Source: Linyphia triangularis
Taxonomy: Eukaryota; Arthropoda; Arachnida; Araneae; Linyphiidae
DNA: 64,000 bases
Direction of reading: 5' to 3'
Assembly (NCBI GenBank): GCA_963978545.1
Contig: OZ021725.1
Span: 7,078,346 to 7,142,345 of the forward strand
How positions within the stretch are numbered: the stretch's first letter is position 1; each line of letters opens with the position of its first letter. A program made the position numbers and the translations under genes. The notes beneath the pieces were generated by a model. It was not told the origin of the DNA. It saw nothing but the letters and a program-made list of their open reading frames with translations, and searched no databases. Shown in pieces: positions 34,901 through 46,900 of this stretch.

Positions 34901-37900
34901 TTAGAGGCGCAACTAAAACTTGGCAATGTGAGTTAGGTTATAGAATATTGGTATTTGTAATTGTTGTAATGTTTTTATTTCTGACTGAACTGTAGGTAAG
35001 TGCTTTGAGATTCTTTCCAACTGTACCCAGCCGACCAAACGGTATAGTGGTTAGCGTGCTGGCTTCTAGACCGCGAGGTTGCGGGTTCGAGTCCCGTGTT
35101 GGCATGGGTGTTTGTAAATGTATGTTGGTTTGTTAAATGACGAAATGTTTCGGCGCATTATAGCCCTCGTGTTGCTGACGGCGCCAGATAATCTGAATAC
35201 AACCAACCAATCCAACTGTACCCAACTGAATGCTATGTGGTTAGTGCTGTGACCTCACTTGCCAAAGGTGCAGGTTCTCAGTTTAATCATGTATTAAATT
35301 TAATTAATTCTCAATTAATTACTCATTTTAATTAAATCTCAGTTTAAGCATGTATGTTCGTTGGCGTTCAGAATCCACTTTCAATTGTAGGTCACGGGCT
35401 GATCAGCCATTATTGTGCACAGAAATCGGTCGTTGATCGTACAAACCAACCAATCATTCAAACCGTTACAGACTTGTTCTAATTTCAATCAGGTTCATCA
35501 TTTTAATGAAATCAATAATACAATCGTAACAATACTAAAAAAAGTACTCTTCCATAAGACGGGTAACATATAAAAAAAAAAAACGCCAAATTGCAGCGAT
35601 TACTCATTCAAACCAACAACCTTCAAATCATTTAGGGGAGAGTTCCCCAAAACGGGATAGGCGGGCAAAATGGGATATCGAGCCTCGGATCTTGACTGGT
35701 AGTGCTATCTCTCGGGCGAAAGGCTAAACTGGTTCCCGACCGCCATGACAGCATTCTCAGTTGATCTCTCAACTTTAGCCACGTGTTTCGCAAAGAAATA
35801 TTTTTTTCAAAGTTTTCAAGTGAGATTTTTACTTACTTTGTACTTTTTTTGACTGCAGAACAACTCTCCTTGTGCTTCTCCGTCCTTCGGAACGATTCCG
35901 GTAAGTACTGTGTTTTGTTCATAGCTCATTTAACAACAATTTCATGTATTTAAATATTGCTAGTGAGTGACGGTTCAGGGGTCAGCCATTTATGTTGTCA
36001 AAAGCATCACGGTCGGGCAAAACGGGACACTTTTGGGGTGCCCAAAACGGGATACAATTTTGATGTGTCCCGTTTTACCCGACCATTTCCATTGATGTTT
36101 TGACAATGTGTTTAAGTTATTTAAATTGAAATAAGTAATGAATTAAAATCTGTATAATCAATGTGGAGATAGGGGGCGCACCACTAGAGAACCCCTCGTG
36201 GCGACTCCTAGCGGCAGAGGGAGGTATTCCTCATTCTGATTAGAGAGACAGATCACTGAACATTCTCGATGTGAATATACGTAAGAAAGGCGCTTGTGTC
36301 TAATGTAGTATGAGATAAGAGGCAATAAGGATTCATTAAAGCTGGATTCTACACTCAGCAAGTGTCCCTTCTCTGATCGTCTACTCCCACATGGGGGCTC
36401 GGCATCACGAACTGAGTAGGCGTCAGAACGTTACGTTAAGAACCAAACGGCAGAACGTGTAAGGGCAAACCAGAAGTACGAGATACGAGTACAAATGAAA
36501 CCGAACAGCACCGTAGTCACCCAGCAGTGAACCGGGGATCGGAGTATAAGCCGTCGTATCACCTAGCAGTGGAAACGACATAACACCGCAGTGACCGGGA
36601 AGGGAAACCACGTCTCACCGGAAAGCGAAGCTACCACGTCGGAAAAGCGAAGTCAGCGCCGACGAAGAGGATTGCCTAGCGGAAACAACAAGCATTGGAA
36701 CACCGCTAACGAAGCCAAGAAACTTCGTGTCGAATAAAAGAAGTCGATATCACTGAGAAGTGAACCAGCTAGCACAGTGACCGGAAAGTGAAATCACGTC
36801 TCATCGGAAAGCGAAACCACCACGTCGGAAAAGCGAAGTCAGCGCCGACGAAGAGGATTGTTTAGCGGAAACAACAAGCATTGGAACACCGCCGTCGAAG
36901 CCAAGAAACTTCGTGTCAAATACAATAGGTCAACATCATTAAGGAGGGGACCAGCAAGCACTGGAAGACCATAACGAAACATAGGCACTGACTGTCACAT
37001 GTCAAGGTAACAAGTCAACAGAAAAACTGTGAGTACAATTTTCGATTATACTAACATGGCGTTTCTTGCCAGAGCACGAAAGAATGACTTACTCGCTTTA
37101 ATAGATGAACTGGGATTGGAACAACCCATTAACCCAAAAATCGCTCAATTATGTAAATTAATAACAGAACACGCCGATTATGATGAAAACTTTGTTAAAA
37201 ATATGTTAAACACAATTGTAAATGACCGTGAAGAAAAGGAAGCGAAAGAGTTTGAGTTAGCAAAAGATAGGGAAGCGAAAGAGTTTGAGTTAGCAAAAGA
37301 TAGGGAAGCGAAAGAGTTTGAGTTAGCAAAAGATAGGGAGGCGAAAGAATTCGAGTTAGCGAAACTGCGCATAGAAGCAGAAGTTCGCCAACATGGCGCT
37401 ACTGTAACAAACGCACGGGAAAACGAAGTAAGCAGAAGCCCAAATATATTACAGTATATGAAACCGTTTGACGGTAGTGACATAAGCATCTACTTGACAC
37501 TATTTGAGAGACAAATTAGTCGTCTAGAAATATCGAAAGATACTTGGGTAAATTATTTAATTACATTGCTTCCACTTGACATAGCAAGCTTAATAACACG
37601 TGAGCCGGAAACACTAGCGAATAATTACGACCACATTAAGAGCATTTTGCTGAGACGATACCGACTTAGCCCAGAACAGTTCAGAATACAATTCTCCTTC
37701 CATAAAAAAGAACAATGTCAGACATGGAGAGACTTTGCTTTTGAACTAAACAATTATCTGACCGAATGGTTGAGCGGACTTGATGTCACAACTTTTGAAG
37801 ATTTAAAAGAATTAATGCTAGTAGATCAAATAAAAAGAAAATTACCCAAAGACATTCGAGAACACTTCATCGACGAACTTCCGAAAATAAAAAATAGAGA

Positions 37901-40900
37901 AATTTTGGTCAACAAACTTGATGACTTTGATTCAACTAGAAATAATTTTAAAAAGAGTACGATATTTCGCGAAAATAAATATGAAGAAAAAAACAGGAAG
38001 CACTGGCAGTCTAGAGAAAATATACAGGAACGTCCATTCATTCGTGCTCAAACCAGTACTAACCACTTGTATAAAGAAAGAAATAATGGTACTTTAAATA
38101 GTAGAGAGTGGCCTAATAAGTCTAACCAGTTTGAAGTTAAAAATCAAGGTATTAAATGCTTTAATTGTAATGAAATAGGCCACCGCCAGGCCAGTTGTCC
38201 AAAAAAGAAGGCAAATAGGTCTGTAATTAGTAATTATCCTAATTATAAGAGTAATGTGTATCCCGAAAATGAAAGTTATAATAGTCCAATCAATAAAATT
38301 AGTGCATACACTGACAATAAAAGCACCACAAAGGTAATAATATTTGATCATGAAATAGTTGCTATTAATGATACAGGGAGCCAAGTCACCTTCATTTCTG
38401 AGGACTTGTATATAAAAATAGGATCACCCCAATTAATGACAAATGACATATTACTAAAAGGGTTAGGTAATATAGAAGTACAACCATTAGGATATTTCCA
38501 TACTGACATTAAAATCGACACTCATTCAGTCAATGCAAAAATATACGTCATCAAAGACCACACAAATGAGTTAATAATTGGAATGGACGTTATAGGAAAA
38601 TTCGAAAACCCATCCTTTTACAGACAGCTTCGAGATCCAAGCCGAGAGGATCCACGTGTTCTTTATTTACAAATGATCAGGCGCCATCCAGACGAGATCC
38701 ATCCGAAGGCGACAAGAGAAAATAAGAGAGAAACGCTCCGCAAGATGTCAATCAAATCTGTTCTGACAGTTGAGAAGAAGATCGACAGCCGCGGCAGCCG
38801 CGGCAGCCAATCAGGAAACAGAACAGAGGAGAAATTTGTAGCTCCGCCTTCCGTATGCAGAAGCGCTAGTCATCTTACTGGTGTGACCCGAGAAAGATTA
38901 GACCTTGACGGCGAAAAGAAGAGAGAAAATCCCGTACCAGTGGCGAAATCATTTGGCTTGGTAGTACCAGACGGAACAGTTAGTGTAAAGCGTAGGATTG
39001 CGGCGTGTTTACTTACAGAATGTACGCCTTTTAAAGAAAAACTTCCTGAAGTAGAAGCGAAAAAAGCTGTACCAAGAGGAGATGAAGATTTCAAGAGAGA
39101 AATGGAAGAATTTAATTGCAAACTGAACGAAGCACAAAGCAAAATAAAAGAATGTGAAGATGAAATCTTACAGTTGCATACAGAAGGTGCCACTTTCAAA
39201 GTACAGTACTCTAAACTGGAAGCTAAGAATGATGCATTACAAGCTAAACTTGAAGAAATAGAATCGGAAAATTTAAAGGAACTGGCAGAAACCACTGAAA
39301 TTCTTGAAAAATACAGAGAAGACATTGCAGGTTGTGAAATGGAAATTGGATCAGCTAAAGAAGAAATTATCCATCTTAAAAATGAATTGAAAATAGCCAA
39401 GTTAATACAAGAACAGTTAGGTAAACGATGCCAAACTCGTGGAAAATGTGAGTTGATTACCACTAATAAAGTCTTGCAACCCTCAGTCTTAAGTTTAGAA
39501 GGAGTAAACTTAAAAAGACAGCTAAAGGAGAAAAATCACAGCATTGAAGTGAAGAGAGAATTATGTTCCAGACAAAAAGAAGTAAAGGAAATGGATGTGA
39601 AGATATCTAAACAAGTTAGAGCAATGAAGGAAGATTCTACTCTAGTTGAACATATTCAGCATGGAATGAAACTTCAAAATGCAGAAATTTCAAAGATGAA
39701 GATAAACCTTCAACAAGATGAAACCAAAAAAGATGAACAGAAGGATGTCAAGGAAAAACATAAAAAGAAGAGATCATTATCAGATGCAAATAAGAAGACT
39801 GAAGAAACCTCAATGAATAAGGAGAGCCTCAAACAGTTTAAGAAAAGACGCAAAAAACCCAGAACATTTAAAGTTTACACTCAGCGAGCAAAATTTTTTG
39901 GCCATTACAAAGAGACACCAATCAAAAACAATCATAGATGTGACAATCATAGTATCTGTGCATATTGCTTTCCTTGTGTTTTTTCTATTTCAGATAACTT
40001 CAGACATAAACTATGAGGACATAGTTCGCCAAGATGACCGAGTGTGGAGATAGGGGGCGCACCACTAGAGAACCCCTCGTGGCGACTCCTAGCGGCAAAG
40101 GGAGGTATTCCTCATTCTGATTAGAGAGACAGATCACTGAACATTCTCGATGTGAATATACGTAAGAAAGGCGCTTGTGTCTAATGTAGTATGAGATAAG
40201 AGGCAATAAGGATTCATTAAAGCTGGATTCTACACTCAGCAAGTGTCCCTTCTCTGATCGTCTACTCCCACATCAATTACAACAATTTATTTTAATTTTA
40301 AATAATTATATTTTCGAAATAAAATAATTTACTTTACTTTTGGGGTACAAATAATTGGCCTGATGTATGTACAAAATTTAGTTATAGGTTAAAACTAAAT
40401 CAGATAAATGTTTTGACCAAAAATTTAAATTTTAAATTCAAAAAAGTTGAGTTTTTTTTTTTAATCTTTTTTATGGGGGCGGCGTATACCAAGATAAACC
40501 AGAAAACCACACGTTGTGCGCACTATAATATTATAAAAACTTAAGCTAACCACAACTAAACAGCAATTATAACAGGAAGCCCATATAAACTTGAGTTGGA
40601 AGAAGAAGAGCGTAAAAAAAAGAACGAGAAAGAACTCAAAAGCTGAAAAAAAAGGGCTGCCAAAACCAGTCTCTTGAATGTTCCGAAGAGAAAACAAACG
40701 AGGCGTAAAGAAAACCAAGTGGAAATGCAAAACAGGCAGATAAAGTTAAAAAATGTTACTCTGAATCTGAAAATTTTTTCAAAAATCGAAGAAAATGGAC
40801 CTAACATAAGAAAACCTAAAAAGAAAAAAAAAAGAAAAAAATAATAATAATCATCAGTTAGCCAAGGTTGGACGTCGTTGACTTCAGAAGATGAAGCTGA

Positions 40901-43900
40901 AAAAGATGAAGCATGTATTTTCTACAACGCTCTGTATCTTGTATCGAATTCTGGAGAAGGCTGGATACAATGCTCCAGCTGCCAGGGATGGGCCCACGAA
41001 GCCTGTTCCAGAACTGAAGAAGACGACACATTTTTATACGATTTCTGTGTTATGTAATTTTTCAAATTTACAATTAAAAAGTTTCTTCCTATAAAAACGT
41101 AGCCTATTTTTGTTCAAAAAACTAAATCAAAAGTAAAATCAGCAAAAACCTAATAACATAAAAATCCCTATCCCTTTTTACCCACCCTTGGTAGGGTAAA
41201 ACGGGATCGTGTAAGAATTTGTGAAACCAGTATTTTCACATAAATATTATGGAACAAATGTGACAAAGGTCTTATTTTAAGTAGTTGAAAAGGTATACTT
41301 TTAAATGACGTCTATCTTTGGAATTTACCTTGTACACAACAAGAAATAAAGCGAAGAATAGATAAGCTATCCCGTTTTGGGGTACTTTCCCCTACAATTC
41401 TTAAAACAAACCGTTATATGGTTGATATAACAACCCAACAACAAACTGTTAGCCATTTAGGCTTGCCGATACATTTATGCCTCATTTAAAAGTGTTAACA
41501 TTTAGACTTGGCAATAATTGCGCCAACTGATATCTGTCAAACGCATGAGTAATTCTAAAAATTTTTAATTGGTGTGACCTGTTGAAGTCCGTCACTCAAA
41601 ATTCAATCATGTCCCGGGCGACCAAACGGTATAGTGGTTAGCGTGCTAGCTTCTAGACCGCGAGGTTGCGGGTTCCGAGTCCCGTGTTAGGCATGGGTGT
41701 TTGTAAATGTATGTTGGCTTGTCTAATGACGAATGCTTCGGCGCATTATAGCCTTCGTGTTGCTGACGGCGCCAGATAGTCTGAAAACAACCTACCAATC
41801 AACCATGTCTCGTTCTTCCGCAGATCGTGACGACGTGTACTCTCGCACAGACGACGTGTTCCTGCTCCGGTTCCTCCGCACCAAGAAGTACGACGTGCAG
41901 AAGTCGCTGAGGATGGTGCTCAACTACTATGCCTTCAGTGAGAAGCAAATGGGTGTTTTCGTGGGGAGTAGTCCCTCGAAACTGAAACACATCATACAGA
42001 TGAACACCCTGCTGTATTCGCCTAAGAGGACGCAATCTGGATCCCATGTTGCTGTGTACAGAATGGGTGAGTAGGACTAATTACATTTAGTTCGAGAGGC
42101 AACTGCAATTTTTGGACCCCATCGAACATCACTCTGAATTTTTTTTTTTATAGGAATTGGAGAAAAGTGAGTAGATTACGAATCCATTGGTCTGCCGTGG
42201 CAAAAATGGCGGAAACTGATCAAAAATCGACTTGGAATGAGTTGAACGAAAATCCGATTGCCAAATATGTCATAACTTGCCAAAAAGAGAACAACCTTTT
42301 CGCCTGGCAACCCACTGCATTTTTGATTTTCAATGAGAAAAAGCGCAAACGATTTCTGATCTCTGACTCGGAAAACTTGTATCTTTTAAAAGTAAGCCTA
42401 ATTGGCGACATAAGTTACGTCATCAGTGACGTAATGTTTATTGCCAATTTGGCTCATTTGTGAAAGATGCAAGTAAGCCATCGCCACACATCCGGATCGT
42501 CTGCAACCTTCTTAATTGGAAATTAAAGAGTTTGGGTTACCAAGTAAAATAAATAATGCTCATTATTTAGCAAGTTAAGGCGCATTTGGCAATTGGATTT
42601 CGTTCAACTTATTAAAAGTCGATTTTTGACCAGTTTCGACCATTTTTGCCACGGCAGACCAATGGATTCCTAATCTACTCACTTTTCTCCAATTTCTATA
42701 AAAAATTCAGAATGATGTTCGATGGGGTCCAAAAATTGCATTCGCCTCTTGGACTAATATAGTTTCGGGAGAAACAAAAAATATCTTCCGTTTCCATTTC
42801 GTCCGTGATTTTTATCAGATTTTACCATATAGTAAAAAATGTATATTTCTATTGTTTTCTATAAAACTCTTAGCTTTTTTTTTTTTTTTTTCTGAAATAA
42901 AATTCATTAAAAAACCAGAACTCACCACGGCGAGGTGGTTGCATTGCGAGTTTCACCCGTGCTCACCCATCCACCTTACCGTATGGATATTAACTCCCTT
43001 GCGCTTGCACTTATTCCGGTTTTACTTAATACTCGCATTTGGTTTCAAATTATAACATAACTTTTCTCGACTCTGCTGTTCGGGTTGTAACTGAACTGAC
43101 ACGCTTATTCTCTCCACACACAACCACAGAAGAATCTGTTACTAGTTTCACGAAATGTTCAAAACTTTGGGTGTGGCAGGGAAATTTTATGCTTCCAGGT
43201 GTTGACTCTCCACTGAAAATCAAATTTCTCAAATCCTCTTTTATTAAGTGAGATGTTATTGGAGGTTCCGTCTATTTACATTTTTGCCAATCAATGATAT
43301 CTATATATGAATTTACCTGCCTCGAAATTGAGCGATGAAATTTTGTAGGGTCGGTTCTCTTTCCTTTTTTTCGCTCTTGCTGGTAAAATCCTACGTAGAA
43401 CAAGTTCTAGAATAAGCTGTCTGCTGTTTGTGATCATTTGACAGGATTATAGGGTGACCGAAATAGCCATTTCTCTGGATAATGAGATCGACCAGATTCT
43501 TCAATTCGTATTTAAGGTAGCGCGAGACATTTATTGCTATCCTCAAATTTCTTGGACCATCCGTGCAATGTGGATTTAGTTTGATGATCAACCACATTGG
43601 TGCATACACTCTCAAGACAAACTCTGTCAGAGTTTGAAGTTGGTTTAAAGGCTCTGAAGAGCTTATGTATTAACGCAAAATGTGATTTACGGTTGTTAGC
43701 CAACGTGAATGAGACATTTTCCCAGGTTGTCTTTGTGACAAACCTTATCAGACGAAACGGTCGTTTCGCCGCCAACCTTAAAAAAGGCAGAAACGACAGT
43801 AAGTATCTATTCTCTGCATAACTTCCAGCGAAAAAGCCGAAATTGACTATTTTCTAGCGCGCTTACGAAACTTAACATAATTATACAAAAAATACCATAG

Positions 43901-46900
43901 ATTCGTCTCGGTGATATCTTTCAAAGAAGAAAAAATTGAGTACCTAGGACAAAAGACAACGAAGAAAAAAAAATATTGAAAATTCCAAAACGAAATAAAA
44001 AAACGAGTTCTAGCCCGATTTTGATGTAAAAATTTAGACAAACGTACAGCCCTAACTAATCTATAAATCTTCAAACGGATTGAATTATAGGATGCGGAAT
44101 GTTTCAACTTAAAATCCTACGCTGGTTTGAACTTCATTAAATAATTCTTTCTATTTTTAATTAATTTAAAACCACTTTTTTTCATTTCATAATTTGGCGA
44201 CAGATAAAGGCAATCAGCTTGTAATTGAGGTTCAGATATATATGCCAAAAGTTGCCAAACAGGTTTGCTATCATTTCGAAGTTAGTTTTTCCGACATGTT
44301 AGGCTTAAGTGAGTTTTAACGTAATGTTAAAGTATAGGAGAACGAATTGGACTATAATTATATGGCTTATAACATCTTTAAAATTTAAAGAATTTAATTT
44401 TTGAAGAGATAGAATTAAAGAGAAATATTTGTTCTTTAAGTTGTATGTGTTATTTGAACTGTATGACAATTTAGAGAGAGTTAACTTTCAAAAACATTTT
44501 AATTTCGGGAAATCTCCATTGAAAAATGAAAACAATCACATTTTGTTGCAAGATACTATGGGCAAAGTATAAATGTGGAGGTTATACGAGCTGACGTCAC
44601 AGTCAACTCATTATAGAGGACTAAATGAACCACGCATTGCGATTGGCTAATGGAATTTGCAAAAATGTCATTCTTTTTTAAAGATGTGTTGATTTTTACT
44701 TTCCGTTGTAAAATTAAATTGTAGAATCATATATCATCAAAATTGTAATTTCATAGTAAATTTTAAAATTGTTGTTAAGAAAATATTTTAAATTTTGTCA
44801 AATATCAATGGGTTATTATGTGAACCAAAATAATGCTTGGTATAATAAAAATAATTTATACTGCAATATTTATTAGACTGTAAAAAACTTGTAATATTTA
44901 TTTGTAACAATTTATTAGTATAAACTTTCAATGGGATGCACGCTCTTGTCTTGTAAGTTAAAGGTGCCGGATTTGATTCCTGTGTTAGGTGTGGATGTTC
45001 GTTGTGATTCGGAATCCACGTTAAGCTGTGGGTCCCGGACTGATTAGTCTTTATTATGCACCAAAATAGGTCGTTGTGCTTACAAACTAACCAATCGAGC
45101 TGAAACTTGGCAGACAGGATCTTTGTCAATGGCAACGTATTTCTTTAAGTTTTGGGAGTTGAGTTGCCATACACAAGTTTCTAGTACTCGTTCGTGGTAG
45201 ATTTTGATGGTTACTGCCGTCCGCATTCAACCAATTTGTCAATTTTCAAGTAGATTTTGGCATGCAAGATATCATTGAACTCAACTTGAAGAATTATGAA
45301 TATTCATGATACCAGGTGTACCATAGGTGGTACTACTTCTGGTTTATCAATTTTGAAGATAAATATGGCATGTTGGGTGTCATTAGACTTGTCTTGAAAA
45401 ATTATGAATGTTTAAGGTACCAAGTATAGCATAGGTAGTACCACTTTCTGTTTATCATTTTCCAAGATAAATATGGCATGTTGGACTTTTGTTTTGATGA
45501 ATTATGAATGTTTAAAGTACCAGGTATGCTATTGGTACCACTTTCGGTTTATCAATTTTAAAGATAATTATTGCATGTAAGGTATCGTCGAACTCAGTTT
45601 GAAGAATTATGAATATCCCTGGTACGAGGTTTACCATAGGGGATAAATAGAAAAACGATGAAACGGACAAATTCAAAAAAGAGAAGTCGTCAGTGTTTAA
45701 AAAAAATTTATGATATCCCCCAAAAAAACACTTTTGAAAAGTAGAAGAACCACCAACCTCAAAAACACAAAAAACTTTCTTACAATAAAAAAATCATAAA
45801 CATGATGAAAATTTTCAGCCACAAACACAGTGATATAAAAAAATGGCCAACCTCTGATTAGAACTCTCGGTTGTGACTCGCTTACGAATGTATGCTTACT
45901 TAATTTATTTTTAACATTTAAGTTCCGCTCCCATAAAAATTTACGCTGCTTGAGGTTGGCGCCCGTCTTAATTACTAACCTTTAAAACCCCCCACACATA
46001 AAAACTTTCCAAAATGTATGTATCAACCAAACAAAAGCTTACCAGAAACACTTTAGTTTCCTACTTAAAAAATTCTTAATAACGATTCAAATGCAAGCGT
46101 TTGAGCACAGTTTCTCTATACTATTTTGAAAATTACACGAGCATGAATATTTACACCACTTTGTATTTCCTACCCATCCAAATGAAATCATAAACTCAAA
46201 TATTCGTGCAAACATCCATAAATTAGTTTAAACGCAAGCATTGTTAATATTCCTATGACGGGAGTCAACCTCAAGCAGCGTAAATTTTTATGGGAGCGGA
46301 GCTTAAATGTTAAAAATAAATTAAGTAAGCATACATTCGTAAGCGAGTCACAACCGAGAGTTCTAATCAGAGGTTGGCCATTTTTTTATATCACTGTGTT
46401 TGTGGCTGAAAATGTTCATCATGTTTATGATTTTTTTATTGTAAGAAAGTTTTTTGTGTTTTTGAGGTTGGTGGTTCTTCTACTTTTCAAAAGTGTTTTT
46501 TGGGGGGATAAGCAGTTTCCATTTTCGACAGCTTGACAAATATCCCAAAGGTATCTCTGATCTGTACTAAGATCCATTCTGTCGATTTCCTGAAATTCTT
46601 TCGAAATGAGTGCAAATCTCACAACTGGGAAGTTTTCACAATTTGCCAATGTTTTCCCAACTGGACCAGAAAATGCATTAGGACCGCCTGTTCCACCACC
46701 AAAATGCTGCACTATATGTCAGAGTGGCAACTCATTTGCTTGCAACTGGCAAATAAACCAGTGTAAGGGTTTGCCAATGGCTTCTTCAAAACGGCGAATT
46801 AAGCCAGTTTTATAGCTAGTATTAACAACTGTTCCATCGCACCCTATTGCTACTAATTTATGAATGTCAATATTCTTATTCTTCATGAATTGAAACATCA

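Larger units (their letters stand above)
36162..40272 (+). mobile_element. LTR retrotransposon with captured coiled-coil gene (4111 bp)
   Basis: Two 230-bp LTRs (36162-36391 and 40043-40272) start TGTGGAGATAG and end CTACTCCCACA. They differ at one position (GCAGAG versus GCAAAG). TCAA flanks both sides (36158-36161 and 40273-40276). Between them lie a primer-binding site, a 660-base leader and one 986-codon ORF containing Gag, a zinc knuckle and protease but no reverse transcriptase, RNase H or integrase. Those must come from a related complete element. The element is in the same direction as the CRAL-TRIO gene, in its intron 1. Confidence 0.9.
35635..41392 (+). mobile_element. pogo-like DNA transposon, interrupted by an LTR element
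   Basis: The ends are inverted: GGGGAGAGTTCCCCAAAACG on the left and the complement of GGGGAAAGTACCCCAAAACG on the right. TA lies directly outside both (35633-35634 and 41393-41394), the target of the Tc1/mariner/pogo superfamily. The GGGATA/GGGACA-rich ends repeat internally. Just before the right end a frame encodes a Cys/His finger of the kind found at the C terminus of pogo-like (DDE_1) transposases. The 4.1-kb LTR element at 36162-40272 sits inside, so this transposon is the older of the two. Confidence 0.65.

Noticed and set aside
37029..37055. Earlier start of the Gag frame at 37029
   Set aside because: The codon there is GTG, not a usual eukaryotic start; ATG at 37056 in good context was used instead.
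38870..39463. 197-codon antisense frame across the captured coiled-coil region
   Set aside because: Serine-rich shadow of the sense frame with no recognised domain.
40461..40807. Minus-strand frames of 83-89 codons rich in F and L
   Set aside because: They are antisense to the A-rich, lysine-coding end of the pogo-like element and show no transmembrane family signature.
41733..41823. Extension of exon 2 upstream into the SINE
   Set aside because: It reads through SINE sequence and a strong acceptor (TTCTTCCGCAG) ends at 41823; only the downstream part matches the CRAL-TRIO family.
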